Positions 16,717 through 27,700 are shown, numbered from the stretch's first letter. The stretch is DNA of 47,301 nt from Ruminiclostridium sp. (GCA_017465545.1 JAFTVY010000075.1:1-47301), one strand, 5' to 3'. The notes: generated from the letters alone by a model not told the origin. Numbers and translations: made by a program.

Positions 16717-18670
16717 CGTACAGTTCCTCCCTTACAATATCAATTCTTTCTATAAAGCCAAATGGCGCGTCTATAGTAAATCCTGACTGATTGACAGCCA
16801 CGGGATAGCATTTACCCGTCTCAAAGGTATACATAGTGTTACGTGAAGGAGATACACCTACGTCAACCTTCACGTCTGACAGATTTTCCTTCCAGCTTAT
16901 ATCCTTCAGCTCTGAATCAACGTCAAGATAAAAGGCGGTTGCCCAGGTTCTCAGCTTTGCAAGCATAATGTTGATAGCCTTGATATGTCTGAACTTAAGA
17001 TAATGCATATTTTCAGCCTTATGCTTCTTTCTGTCCGAAAGCTTCATATATGACTTTCCTCTTGTATGAGAATAAATCTTACTCATATAAAGCGAATAGT
17101 CGGAGGCGTTCTCTGTCATTTTGGCAAAGGCGCCATCTATATATGCGTTATATTTCTTTATGCGGCTGTTAAGTGCCGCCTTCTGTATTATTACCGCTAC
17201 TAAAGCGCAAAGGAATACAAAAAGCATCATACCCGCACATACTGCGATTATGCTGAGAATATTGTCCTTCTGTCCTGCAATAAGATCAACTACTGCAGGA
17301 ACGTGAGATAGCAGTATAAGTCCGAATACTATACCAAGGCAGACAAGCGCACTTGAAAGCATTACTCTCTTACCAAGATATTTTTTTACCTCATCGGACG
17401 CCTTTACAACTTCATCGCTACTAACGATTTCCTTGCTCGGCATTCTGTTCTGGATGTCAACTATATCGGAATATATCTCATTGGTTTCCCTTTCCATATC
17501 CTCGGTCTGATATCTGTCAAGGGCTATTACCTCTTCCTCTGAAAATACCGAAAACTCTCTTGTGTTATCTGCTACCTGGTCAAGCGTTCTTTCAGCCATA
17601 CGCACAGCCTTTTCAAGCTTTGCCTCCGTATCCTTCTTCTGCTTGTTCCAGGCACCTATGTCCTTTCTGATTCCTCGGCTGAACAGGCGATAACGTCCCT
17701 TTTTTACGGTACATTCGTCCTTTGCAGGCATAGGAACAGTAACAACCGAATTCCACTTGTAGTCAGGAAGCTCGGGATCTATTGATATTCTGCCTTCAAT
17801 GTCTTTTCTTATTTCCTGCTCAAGAAACAGTCGGGATTTTCTAAGTCTTACGTTCATTGCAACAAAGCTGTCCTTCATGACGCTTTTGTTTATTTTTACA
17901 GCCACGTTATAAAGTCTGTAGCCCTGCATTGTCGATGAATCTATATCATTGGTTGCAAGCATCATTACCGACACCCAGAATCCGAAATCATCAGCGTTTT
18001 TCTTTACAGATCCCTCATCGGTATAATAATAAACAGCAAAACGGCAGTTAGCCGGATAGCGGTTTCTGCTCCAGAAATCTGAGCTACCGGATTCATTTTT
18101 AACGTTCCACACGTTGTCTATATTTTCGCCGATCTTATTCTTTACACGAACGGTAAGTACGATAACAGACACGGGAAGCTTTCCGTTGAAATGGTATTTT
18201 CTTTGCAGTCTTTCCCTTTCCTTTTTTCCATCTTCATTAAACGAAGGGTTATATACGGTGCGCTGAAGACCAATCTCGTCCTGAACAATTACTGGTTCAA
18301 ACCTGATTTCAGGCTCAGGCACTCCACCAAGCATCTGAGTCAGGCGTATAAGTGGCACCTCGCTTTCCCTTACGCTATCGTCCTTATCCGCATTGATAAG
18401 AAAATCGTAGGGATTCTGATCTGTTGACTCAAACTGTGCCATAGGCTGTTCGTCTTCGTATCTTACAATAATAGCCTTCCACTGTTCTTTGTCGTTTGTC
18501 AGTTCTGCAAGCTCGGGTAAAGCTGTGTCGATAGTGGTTCCCGATTCATGCCAGCGGCATAAGCCTATTCTGTCACTATTGATAGCGTCCATAAAAACAG
18601 GATGAAATTTTGAAAATGCTTCAGCACTTTTTTTGTTCTGAATAATTACAGAATACACTGAAATCACCAC
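16697..18670 (-). CDS. Secretion-locus membrane protein, 657 aa
   Basis: The sequence is soluble and beta-rich over residues ~1-330, then helical/charged. Two hydrophobic segments follow at about 434-456 (RVMLSSALVCLGIVFGLILL) and 468-493. A ~160-residue C-terminal domain comes after the membrane hairpin. No known domain is recognised. Two closely spaced GTG codons open the frame, and a third GTG at 18658 follows a better ribosome binding site (AAGGGTGGTGAT), so the true protein may be 653 residues. It overlaps the next gene by 20 bp and follows the tubulin-like gene by 53 bp, with a perfect 10-bp-stem hairpin in that gap. Context suggests a scaffold linking the cytosolic GTPase to the membrane complex. 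Confidence 0.75.
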   Translation of the reverse strand: MVISVYSVIIQNKKSAEAFSKFHPVFMDAINSDRIGLCRWHESGTTIDTALPELAELTNDKEQWKAIIVRYEDEQPMAQFESTDQNPYDFLINADKDDSVRESEVPLIRLTQMLGGVPEPEIRFEPVIVQDEIGLQRTVYNPSFNEDGKKERERLQRKYHFNGKLPVSVIVLTVRVKNKIGENIDNVWNVKNESGSSDFWSRNRYPANCRFAVYYYTDEGSVKKNADDFGFWVSVMMLATNDIDSSTMQGYRLYNVAVKINKSVMKDSFVAMNVRLRKSRLFLEQEIRKDIEGRISIDPELPDYKWNSVVTVPMPAKDECTVKKGRYRLFSRGIRKDIGAWNKQKKDTEAKLEKAVRMAERTLDQVADNTREFSVFSEEEVIALDRYQTEDMERETNEIYSDIVDIQNRMPSKEIVSSDEVVKASDEVKKYLGKRVMLSSALVCLGIVFGLILLSHVPAVVDLIAGQKDNILSIIAVCAGMMLFVFLCALVAVIIQKAALNSRIKKYNAYIDGAFAKMTENASDYSLYMSKIYSHTRGKSYMKLSDRKKHKAENMHYLKFRHIKAINIMLAKLRTWATAFYLDVDSELKDISWKENLSDVKVDVGVSPSRNTMYTFETGKCYPVAVNQSGFTIDAPFGFIERIDIVREELYDDDGNH

Positions 18671-18682
18671 CCTTAAATTTCA

Positions 18683-18710
18683 TTGTGCCACGTGTCGATG
18701 CGTGGCACAA
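18683..18710 (-). promoter_or_regulatory. Intercistronic hairpin between tubulin-like and 657-aa genes
   Basis: TTGTGCCACG pairs perfectly with CGTGGCACAA across an 8-base loop. There is no T-tract on the minus strand after the stem. It may set transcript stability between the two cistrons or act as a partial attenuator. Confidence 0.5.
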
Positions 18711-18723
18711 CAATTTATACTTT

Positions 18724-21700
18724 TCAGCTCATTTTAAGTTCGTCACGTTTATCACGAACAAACGTACCCTCGTCGATAAGTCCTGCCTCTTCTAAAGCGC
18801 CTGCGATAATGGAGCAGGTTCTGTCAAAAAGATTTTCGCGATAAAGCGAGGGGTTAGCTTCTAATTCAACAGCCGTGTCAGCAATATACTTATCAAACTG
18901 ATTAAGAACAAATTCTCTGAATACAGCAGGAAGCTCCTTCTCGTTGCAGAATCTGCCGAAATATCTCTTGACCTCAGCAAGCTCTACCTTGAGAAGATTG
19001 ATAACGTCCTCTTCATAGTATTCATCAGGAACGGTTGATTTTCTCATCATCATAGGAATATCAAATATACTTACCGCCTTTTTCAGTTCCTTGCCAAGAC
19101 AAGGCTCGGGTAACGTAAAGGCGTTTAATCTCTGCATAAAGAGGCTGTCTGTCAGCTTACCGTTCTTGTTTACGTCATATACTATTCTTGCTTCTACCTT
19201 GTCAAGTATCTTGGTAACAAGCTCAGGGTATATTGCGATCGCATCAAGAACCTCATAAAGCTTATCGCACTCTGTACCATTGGATACAATAAGCGTATCG
19301 CTTTCAAGCATAAGCTCGTCCTTCTTTGCCTTATAAACCTTCTTGTGCGCACCGTCGTCGTACATTTCTATGTATCTGCATACGATGCCCCAGAAGAATG
19401 CGGCATAAATTCTGTGCTCCTGCGCTTCCTGGTTCTTTTCGTCAAGATCAGGCATCTTGGTAACTATATGCCACCAGCGGTCGATATGGGGACTGATTTC
19501 TCTGCTCTTGCAGGTTTCGGGATGAATACCCTCAACTAGCTCGAAATATGCCTTGTAGTATTCACCGCTCGGTCTGCTCGAAGTGAAGGTAATCTCGGAC
19601 GGTGCAAACTTACTAAGATTATTTGCTCTCAGCCCATAGAAGGACTTATAGAACATAATCATATTCTTGGGTATATCCTCATCTGCAACACCGCCGAAAT
19701 TCATAAGTGCTGATTCAATCAGCTGAGCTCTCGGAGAATCGTCGCCCTTTTCAGGTTCCATATCCTTGTTTATAGCACAGGAATCCAGAGGTTCTCTGGG
19801 CTCACCGAGCGGACTTTCAATAAACGGGCAGGATAACTCTCTTGTATCCCTTATAACCTTGAGTACATACAGTCTAACAAGTTCGTCTACGTTTGCATCC
19901 TGATCGTAGTCATTTATATACTTTGCTTCGTTTTCAATAGCGGTGATAATATCTACGTCGATATCACTGCTGTAATGTTCCATTACTTTTTTCTCATAAT
20001 AGCCTATAATGTCATTATCGAACACTTCTCCGAAGTATTTATTATTTTTAGGCTTTTCACTCATAAGAGCATATCCGAGTACCTTGAAATATATATCCTG
20101 GGCAAGATCGGAATCAATATTGATTATACTGCCGGTGTAAACCTTTTGCTTAGCAATCTCATCAAGACATTTCTTGGACGCACATACGTATCTCGCGGTT
20201 GTGCCTTCGCAGCTCTTATATCTTTTATAGATCGCTTCAATCTGTTCGTCAATGGTTTCCACCTTAGAAGCAAAGGTAGTGTAAAACACATCAAATGCCT
20301 TGATGATGCTTTCTACGTATTCCTTACCACGTCTTAATACAACAACCGTAGCATAATGTTCCTTATAATCTTCGACCTTGTTCATATACTCACGGTATTT
20401 TAAAATCATCGTCGCCTGTTCGTTTTTACGCGCACCAAAGGCACTCTTTCTGTTTTCGAGGTCGCTGGAGGTTTCCTCTACACCTTCAGTTCTGGGATCA
20501 TCAAAAACCTTTTCGAAAGTTCTGAAAAAATCTTTATCTTGGTTAAGTAAATCTTCTGCACCTTTAAGACATTCATCCATCTTATAAAGTATCTTGATAA
20601 GCAGGTATCTTATCGCATTGGGGTGAAGGAAACTGCCTTTCTGATCCACAAGATATTTTTCAAGACGGAAATCAAGATTTAAATCAATCTGTCCCTTCTT
20701 GGGTTCCTTGAACATAGCATACGCAAGCGTTGCCGACATCTTGTTTGCATAATTTATAGATATCTGATAGTACGTCTTCATTTTCTCGTATGCTTGTGCG
20801 AAATTGCCCCACTCTTTTTCCGTTCCAAGCGATATAATGTCTTCATTTGCCGATGAAAATGCGCTTTCAAGCTCTTCGGTTCTGGCTTGAATATCTTCCT
20901 TGACCTTATTGAGCATAGAAGTGATATACAATATCCATCTATCATCAAGCTTTGTGACACCATCGCCTGAATAGTTTGTACAAGCTGTAACGATTGCCGA
21001 TGCAAAGGGATCATCCTGCTGTCTTGCATTGGAATCTATCTGATTTACGTAGTATTCGTAAGGATCGGGATTCTGGATATTTGTGCCTCTGGTTTCATTC
21101 TCTTTAGCATTGCTCTTACAAATCTCTTTGTAGATATCGTCGTACGTAAGCCAGAATTTTGATATGCAGTGCTTTGACCATTTAAGAGCTATGAACTTCT
21201 TTATAGCTTCAAAGGGATAAATAAGCATAGATGCGCCTGCACCTGCATATCTGTTACGACCTCTTTCTTTTGCAAGCTTACGGATAGTATTATCCTCTGA
21301 GGAGTTACTTCTCTTGTTCATAGGTCCGATAGACTGAGCGTAGATACAGTTAGCCGCATGATCAAGGTACTGATTGTAGGAATTCAGCTTTCCGCCCTCT
21401 GCGTTCTGTGCATCGAAAAGGAAACAGAAATCATAAGGTGATACGTTGTATTCCTCATATCCACCGGAAGATTCTCTTGGGAACAGCATTTTTACGCTAT
21501 CCATATATTTTTCGGGTAACGTTCCGTCACCCTTCATAAGGAAGGCATCAAGCTCGCGGAGTGCCGCATAAGCGTTTGCTCTTAAATTGTTACGTTCTGA
21601 CGTGCCTCTGATTACCTCAAAAAATACTTCAGGCAGAATAAAGAAGCCTCTTGTGATGTTTGCACTCTGACGGAAGTGTGATGCAAGGTAATTCTTTATG

Positions 21701-22182
21701 TATAAGCCCACAGGAAGGATAAGTCCTGAGCCTGTACCACCGGCAAGAGAACCAACAATAATTACTCTCAGTGCCTGCTCCACCTTGTCTTCTTCAACCT
21801 TGTAAAGAGCCTGGATCGCCTGATGTAAAGGCTCCATTTTGCCTGCTCTGATAACTGTGTCAAGTGCAAGTCTTGAAATGGATCTTACCTGTCCTGCACC
21901 CTCGCTGAGAGCCTTTCCGTTAAGAATTGCATTTACGGGGAACCATTCGTTTCTGGCGTATTCGTCCTTGCTGAGATAATCTCCTACCGTCTGTCTTGTG
22001 GATGTCTGGATAGTTCTGATAAATGGACACTCTTCCTGAATTTCTCTGAGCTCGTTTATATCGGTATCAAAGGTGATAAACGAGATATTTTTCTTCTGCT
22101 CCTCGGTTACCATTGCGGCAACTCTTTTAATAATCTTACCACCTGATCCGCCGAGTCCTACTAATAATGTTGGTGCGTTCAT
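18724..22182 (-). CDS. Tubulin/FtsZ-like GTPase (Tubulin_2-type), 1152 aa
   Basis: The N-terminus has the glycine-rich nucleotide loop LLVGLGGSGGKIIKRV (residues ~6-21), like FtsZ/tubulin. At ~140-152 it has VGSLAGGTGSGL, matching the tubulin signature (GGGTGSG, with the first glycine replaced by alanine). The remaining ~950 residues are mostly helical and unlike FtsZ, as in the large 'tubulin-like' bacterial proteins. The start was placed at 22182 because GAGGAGG lies 8 bases before this ATG; the longer frame begins at a TTG inside that ribosome binding site. It follows the vWA gene by 27 bp. A GTP-driven polymer or switch acting in a WXG100/FtsK-type export locus is the inference; I know of no such role proven for canonical type VII systems. 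Confidence 0.85.
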   Translation of the reverse strand: MNAPTLLVGLGGSGGKIIKRVAAMVTEEQKKNISFITFDTDINELREIQEECPFIRTIQTSTRQTVGDYLSKDEYARNEWFPVNAILNGKALSEGAGQVRSISRLALDTVIRAGKMEPLHQAIQALYKVEEDKVEQALRVIIVGSLAGGTGSGLILPVGLYIKNYLASHFRQSANITRGFFILPEVFFEVIRGTSERNNLRANAYAALRELDAFLMKGDGTLPEKYMDSVKMLFPRESSGGYEEYNVSPYDFCFLFDAQNAEGGKLNSYNQYLDHAANCIYAQSIGPMNKRSNSSEDNTIRKLAKERGRNRYAGAGASMLIYPFEAIKKFIALKWSKHCISKFWLTYDDIYKEICKSNAKENETRGTNIQNPDPYEYYVNQIDSNARQQDDPFASAIVTACTNYSGDGVTKLDDRWILYITSMLNKVKEDIQARTEELESAFSSANEDIISLGTEKEWGNFAQAYEKMKTYYQISINYANKMSATLAYAMFKEPKKGQIDLNLDFRLEKYLVDQKGSFLHPNAIRYLLIKILYKMDECLKGAEDLLNQDKDFFRTFEKVFDDPRTEGVEETSSDLENRKSAFGARKNEQATMILKYREYMNKVEDYKEHYATVVVLRRGKEYVESIIKAFDVFYTTFASKVETIDEQIEAIYKRYKSCEGTTARYVCASKKCLDEIAKQKVYTGSIINIDSDLAQDIYFKVLGYALMSEKPKNNKYFGEVFDNDIIGYYEKKVMEHYSSDIDVDIITAIENEAKYINDYDQDANVDELVRLYVLKVIRDTRELSCPFIESPLGEPREPLDSCAINKDMEPEKGDDSPRAQLIESALMNFGGVADEDIPKNMIMFYKSFYGLRANNLSKFAPSEITFTSSRPSGEYYKAYFELVEGIHPETCKSREISPHIDRWWHIVTKMPDLDEKNQEAQEHRIYAAFFWGIVCRYIEMYDDGAHKKVYKAKKDELMLESDTLIVSNGTECDKLYEVLDAIAIYPELVTKILDKVEARIVYDVNKNGKLTDSLFMQRLNAFTLPEPCLGKELKKAVSIFDIPMMMRKSTVPDEYYEEDVINLLKVELAEVKRYFGRFCNEKELPAVFREFVLNQFDKYIADTAVELEANPSLYRENLFDRTCSIIAGALEEAGLIDEGTFVRDKRDELKMS

Positions 22183-22209
22183 TTTTGTTTTCCTCCTCAA
22201 ATTTAAATA

Positions 22210-24354
22210 TTATCTTTGTCTTCTGTTATATGGTATTGCGAGACTGCATTCGTAAATAAATGCAGGAGTTTTTGTCTGAACCGTCGTTACGCCGGACAGA
22301 GGAAATTTCCCGCTCTCGGGAGCATTTGAGCCATTAAACTTTATATCTCTCTTTGCACTGAACATTCTCTGGTTTTTCATCTCCATAAATCCGCCTCTTA
22401 ATGCCACCACTTTCATCTTAGGAGCTGATACTCCTCTCGGAACAAAAGTAATCGTAGCCGTCTGAGGTATATATGGAAAATACGTACTGAATTTTGACTT
22501 TTCGATCCTTCCCTTAGAGTTTGGTTTCTGTCCACCAAGACCGACGGGTCTGCACACTATTAACGGGTATTTTTTCAGTGCCCTGGGAAGATAGCACTTT
22601 ATAAACGGCATATATCCGAGTATGATAGCTATTATTCCCGCTATAACAAGCAGAACTATAAACAGGTCGGGATAAATTTCAGGTCCGCTTCTTTCCTCTT
22701 TAATTTTAACCGTTGCATCGTGCTTACCTGACCATTCCTCGCCGTTTACTTCACCCTTATAATCAATGTTATACGAGCTGTCTCCGTACTGAATGTACAG
22801 AGAGGGTTTTTCGCCCTTCATAGCGGGGTAAATATTATATACGCCGACGGTTTCGCTTTTTTCGACTCTGAAGTCTCCGAGTGTGAGTGACATACCCGGC
22901 GATACCACAGGCACGTCCATCTGCTGCCATTCGTCAGCCGTTATCTCTCTACCCTCCACAAATGCCTTTACCTTTATAGGCGGAGTACTTTCAAAGCCTT
23001 CCTTCAGCATTACGTACTGAGGATCGTCTATAACCTCAAAGGTTACCTCGTTTTTCATGAATATATTATAACTGAGTCTTGTGGAGATGCTGTTGTATTT
23101 AAGGTATCTGCCGACTACTTCGATGGAAAGGTCGCCCTTTTCAAGCCGTATCTTGTCACCTGAACTATAGGTTCTGCTGTGTTCGTTACCGTTGTTGGTT
23201 ACCTTCGCCTCATATTTTACGTCACCAAGAAGCTCTGACGGCGGGATAACTTCCTTTGTTCCACCCTTTACAAAGCCGAATTCCATAGTGTATTCGCCTG
23301 CTTCAAGCTCCGCAAGATTGGTTACTTCATTACCATTTGCGTCCTTGATATAGACCGCTATGTCAATATTGGGTTTGTAGTAGACCTCTATAGTTTCTGC
23401 ACCGGTTACGTCAAGCTCATAGTCGCCCGAGGAGAAATCTCCCTTGAAGGTTGCGATTTGTCCTACAAGAGAAGTATCTACTGTATCGTCCGCTTCTTTC
23501 ACGTTATACTGTGCAAACAATCTTTTAACAGCTGAAGATTCTTGATGCTTTACCTCGACTGAAGATTGTTCATATCTTATCGCAGTTCCATCCAACTTCG
23601 TTATCCCGTTTATCTGTACATTCTCACCCTGAGCAAATATAGTAAGTTCACCCATTGGAACATCAAAGGAGATTTTTTTTGTATACGCGCTTACTGGAAG
23701 TCTGTCGGTATTGAAAATTCGCGTACAGATATTTATTACCTCTTCGAGTATCTGCTTGCTTTCTTTGGCTTTCTGAAGAAAAATTCCTTTATTTTCATCG
23801 ACTTTGATGTTGTTTGATACATCGCCTATTTCAAGTGTCATAATATTTATATCAGAGGATTTCGTGTGATAAAAATTGTTCACAGCCGTAGTGTCATCCC
23901 GATTTTCATCAAAAGCTCCATCTGTAAGAACTACTAACCATTTTTCATCAGCCGATGTCTGTGTAAGATCATTGTATGCCTGTTTCACCCGTGTAAACGG
24001 AGTTCCAGCATTGAATCTGATATATGCATTATGTATTTCTCTCACATTGGTCTCTGCACCCTTCGCTCCATCAATACTTATCACGGAATTATCATTCAAA
24101 AAATACACATTCATCCTATCATTTGAACCCATCATTGCAGTGAATACTTCAAGTGCATACCACGCTTGACACCAGGTTTTATAGTAGACAAATTTCCCGT
24201 TAGATTCCAAGCGAAACATACTTGCCGAATCATCAAAAACCAGATTTATGACTCTCGACGGGGCGTCTGTTACCACGTTTCCGTCGGCATACGATGGTAT
24301 AACAAGTATCTGCAGCATCATTATGGATAATATTACAGATAGTAATTTTTTCAT
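22210..24354 (-). CDS. Secreted, membrane-anchored von Willebrand factor A protein, 714 aa
   Basis: A signal peptide (MKKLLSVILSIMM... ending near SYADG) is followed by a vWA domain. The metal-ion-dependent adhesion site shows as DDSASM (about residues 42-47), with TDGAF further on in the position of the third MIDAS loop. Beta-rich modules fill ~240-560. A membrane segment (~587-610, IVLLVIAGIIAIILGY) precedes a basic ~100-residue cytosolic tail. The start at 24354 is chosen because AAGGAGAA lies just upstream and it begins the signal peptide. It is the first gene of the secretion operon, 80 bases behind a perfect-consensus promoter. The ectodomain may bind substrates, envelope or target-cell ligands, while the tail may contact the GTPase. 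The segment ~23,520-24,270 (vWA domain) looks more AT-rich than its flanks. Confidence 0.85.
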   Translation of the reverse strand: MKKLLSVILSIMMLQILVIPSYADGNVVTDAPSRVINLVFDDSASMFRLESNGKFVYYKTWCQAWYALEVFTAMMGSNDRMNVYFLNDNSVISIDGAKGAETNVREIHNAYIRFNAGTPFTRVKQAYNDLTQTSADEKWLVVLTDGAFDENRDDTTAVNNFYHTKSSDINIMTLEIGDVSNNIKVDENKGIFLQKAKESKQILEEVINICTRIFNTDRLPVSAYTKKISFDVPMGELTIFAQGENVQINGITKLDGTAIRYEQSSVEVKHQESSAVKRLFAQYNVKEADDTVDTSLVGQIATFKGDFSSGDYELDVTGAETIEVYYKPNIDIAVYIKDANGNEVTNLAELEAGEYTMEFGFVKGGTKEVIPPSELLGDVKYEAKVTNNGNEHSRTYSSGDKIRLEKGDLSIEVVGRYLKYNSISTRLSYNIFMKNEVTFEVIDDPQYVMLKEGFESTPPIKVKAFVEGREITADEWQQMDVPVVSPGMSLTLGDFRVEKSETVGVYNIYPAMKGEKPSLYIQYGDSSYNIDYKGEVNGEEWSGKHDATVKIKEERSGPEIYPDLFIVLLVIAGIIAIILGYMPFIKCYLPRALKKYPLIVCRPVGLGGQKPNSKGRIEKSKFSTYFPYIPQTATITFVPRGVSAPKMKVVALRGGFMEMKNQRMFSAKRDIKFNGSNAPESGKFPLSGVTTVQTKTPAFIYECSLAIPYNRRQR

Positions 24355-24442
24355 AAATTTTCTCCTTTTGAAAAATTCATACAGCGTTAACCGGTTTTTA
24401 TCAGACAAAATCCGACAGAAACCGACACTATAAATATACATA

Positions 24443-24471
24443 ATTATACTTTATTTCATATATTTTGTCAA
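24443..24471 (-). promoter_or_regulatory. Consensus sigma-A promoter of the vWA/tubulin/FtsK operon
   Basis: On the minus strand TTGACA (24466-24471) and TATAAT (24443-24448) are separated by exactly 17 bases. The predicted start of transcription is near 24436, giving an ~80-base leader. No operator dyad is obvious nearby, so strong basal transcription is expected. I found no comparable promoter inside the operon down to 5460. Confidence 0.85.
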
Positions 24472-24602
24472 GATAAAACAGATTAAATGGCAAATTTATA
24501 AGCATTTTCTACATATTTAACAAAAACATTGATAAATTTTATTTATTCCGTCAATTTATATTTTCCGAATAAAAACGTTTGTGGGTAAGAAAAAGGCTTA
24601 AA

Positions 24603-24636
24603 AAAGTGGCATCTGACCTATATCAGATGCCACTTT
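24603..24636 (-). terminator. Terminator of the WG-repeat gene
   Basis: AAAGTGGCATCTGA and TCAGATGCCACTTT form a 14-bp perfect stem with a 6-base loop. On the minus strand it is followed by TTTTTTAAGCC. It lies 85 bp after the WG-repeat gene and upstream of the secretion-operon promoter, and so separates the two transcription units. Confidence 0.85.
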
Positions 24637-24721
24637 ACCCGTATCATATTAACATTTCATGTTTTACAAGTTGTATAAATCCGAGATTATAAACCTGCTG
24701 TTATAGCGTGATATTTCTTTA

Positions 24722-27700
24722 TCAGTAGATAATATTTCCGTGCATATCTATGACGGAAGGCTCATGGCGTTCGCCCTGCTCACGGAATACCGAAACTGTG
24801 GCAAAGCCATCCTTCCTGAAGGGCTGGCAGGAGAAAAAGTTATTTCTCAGCTCCACACCTTCGCTGTTTTTATAATAGAAGAAATCGTAATATCCCTTGC
24901 CGTCGCCACGATTTAAATTCTCTACTATAGTAAAACCCAGATAATCAGATATATCGGCATAAATATCCTTGGAGGTTGACAAATACCTGTTGCCGCTACC
25001 ATCGACAATATGCGTCAGTCCGTCTGCATTGCTTTCGTAGAGCCAGTACACCTGACCGCAGATTGCATGACAACCTTTTTCCACAGTGGCAAATTCGGTA
25101 TTAATAAGCTTTCCCGTCTGTATATCGTAGATGAAGAAGCTGTCATCAACGTAGGTGCCGTTTTCCGTTCTGAGTACCTCACCGTAGATATATCGTTCCT
25201 CTGCAATAGAAAAACTTATATCACGTATTATTCTTTCCGAATCTTTATAAGATATATAATCAGCAAATATATCCTGAACCAGAACCTTCAGTCCGTCCTT
25301 TTCGCTGTAGCTGTAGAGAGTGCAGATACCATTTCCTGCAACAGCAATATAGGTAGTCTTGCCCTCCCTGATATAAGCTACCTTGCAGTTGTACTTTTCC
25401 ATTACTATTTCATTTTTGCTGATGCTTTTTGCAATAAAAGTACCATATCCTGTGATCAGGCCGCTTTTGTCGTATATATAAAGATCGTGACCTCTGATAT
25501 ACCAGCCGTTTTCACCTCCCGGTTCATCTATAGGATTCATATCCTCGTCAAAGGTAAAATGCTCAAAGACGTTCTCATCCAGATGGCGCGCTTCGACGTA
25601 GCCTGCATGATAAACGATATTTTCACAAGGTCCGTAAATGACGTTATAATCCTCGTCAAGTATCATTGCTCCCGTATGGGTGTTTATAATGATATTGCCG
25701 TTATCCATAACGGTAAGCTCACCTGCGTAGTTTTCGGGGACAGGAATAAACCTTCCGTCAATCCCCAGAAGTCTGTTTGACTTATAGCCGGTTTCCACGT
25801 CGAAGCACACCATTCCGTCAGGCATAAGCTTCATACCGTTTATCTTTTCAAAGGGGCCGTATACCAGATTGCCATACATATCCGCAAGATAACGCATATT
25901 GCCGTAATCTGCAGAACCACCGACCGAACTGAGTCCGTAGCTGAACTGCTTTTCCTTTTCCTCGTCAAAGTCAAGGTAAAGATAGTATTTATAGCCGTTT
26001 TCAAAACTGTATCTTGAGTATACGGTAAGCTCTCTGTCATTTATGTATCTTGCCGAGTCAAGTCCTTCAAAGCCGTCTGTAGCAATGACGGTATTACCCT
26101 TTTTATCAACTATATAAAGTCCGCCGTAATCGTCGCCTGCTATGGCGTAGCCGTCATAGGAAAAGTCTGAAGATGCATGGAATCTCGGCTCTATTACGGT
26201 TTTGCCGCTCATATCCATATAACCTATAAAGCCTGTCACGTCATCATAAAAGGCGGCAAGTCCGTTACAAAAGCCCTTAAACTGCTTATCGGAGCTGAAG
26301 ATATCGTTATAATAGGTATCGATACAGTAATATTTTCCGTCTGACTTTCTGACTGTGGCATATCCATCTGCACCGAAGCCTTGAGCATATTCGTACTTTT
26401 CGCTTCTGTTTCCGAAGCGGTCAACAAAATAGTATTTCTCATCCGAAAGGTCTTTTAAAAGCACCATTTCCTTGTAATTATCCGCTACCACTTCGCAGTT
26501 CGTGGCTATCTGTTTTCCGTCCTGACTGAAAAGTATATTTTCCTTATCTGCCATATCGGTATATTCGCAGAAGATAAAGCCGTTTTTTGTAAGGGTGACT
26601 TCAAGCTCTGAGGTAGTACCCGAGGGGGTATCGTCAAGCCTTAATATTCTTCTGCCGTTATAATAATCGTAAACGTAATAGCTTCTTGCGGGATTAAGCA
26701 CGTCCTCGGTTATCCAGTCAAAGCTGTAGCTTACGTCACGGTGAAAAAGTACCTTGCCTCTGTCAATTTCCGCCTTGAGATTACAAGGGAATACGGAAAC
26801 TCTGTTCAGATTATGGTCATATACGTCAGCAGAAACTCCGCTACCGATAGCAAGATAATATCCGTTATCCGCTTCGGTATAGTACCAGATGCCTGTATGC
26901 TGAACGGGATTATTGAACCCAAGGTGATATCCGTAATCATAGCCATAGTCCCAATGTACTTTGCTACATACAACCCCGTATTCGTCGGGTACTCCTATAT
27001 ACCTGACGTCCTCATACTCCTTTTTTACCTTTCCATCCTTGCCGACAAGTCTGTAGCCGTAGCGGTCAAGACGTATGATGCCATCTCCCTTTATATTCAC
27101 AGCTTCAAGAAAGCCACCGAGCTTTCCGCTGTCATAATCGCTTATTATACTATCCTTGCCGGATATCAGCTTGCCGCTTTTATCGTAAAGGCGATAATCC
27201 GCATCCCTTTCAAAGGCATCCCCCTTCTCACCCGGGAATAACCCTTGTGCCACACTGATAGTATCGTCATCAAAAATAAGCCTTACGTTATCGGTAAAGT
27301 CGGTATTTCCGTACCATTTAAGATCAAGTCCGTTTCCGTGGATAAGATTTATAGGATAGTCCAGTCCGTTGATAATCCCTTTGCCGCTTGTATCGATTAT
27401 TCTGTAGCTACCGTCGCAGAAGACTGTAGAATAGCCGTCGGCAGAAAACTCGGATACAGCAATATATTCCGCACCCAGTACGATCTCGCCCTTTATATTT
27501 ATAAAGCCTATTCTGCCATCGTCATTTAAAAAGGGAGCGAGACCGCAGTTCATCTTGCCGAAGGGGTATTTGCTTTCAAATACCTTACCCTCAGGGCTAT
27601 AGCCTGCATAGTGATTCTTTTCCTTTACGCAGGCGATACCGCTTTTGTCAAAGCCGCTGATTATAGTCACGTCGGCATTTTCACAGCAGATTTCCTGAAG

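Noticed and set aside
25010..25780. Plus-strand frame (256 aa) within the WG-repeat gene
   Set aside because: Shadow of the long minus-strand frame; no start signal or recognisable domain.
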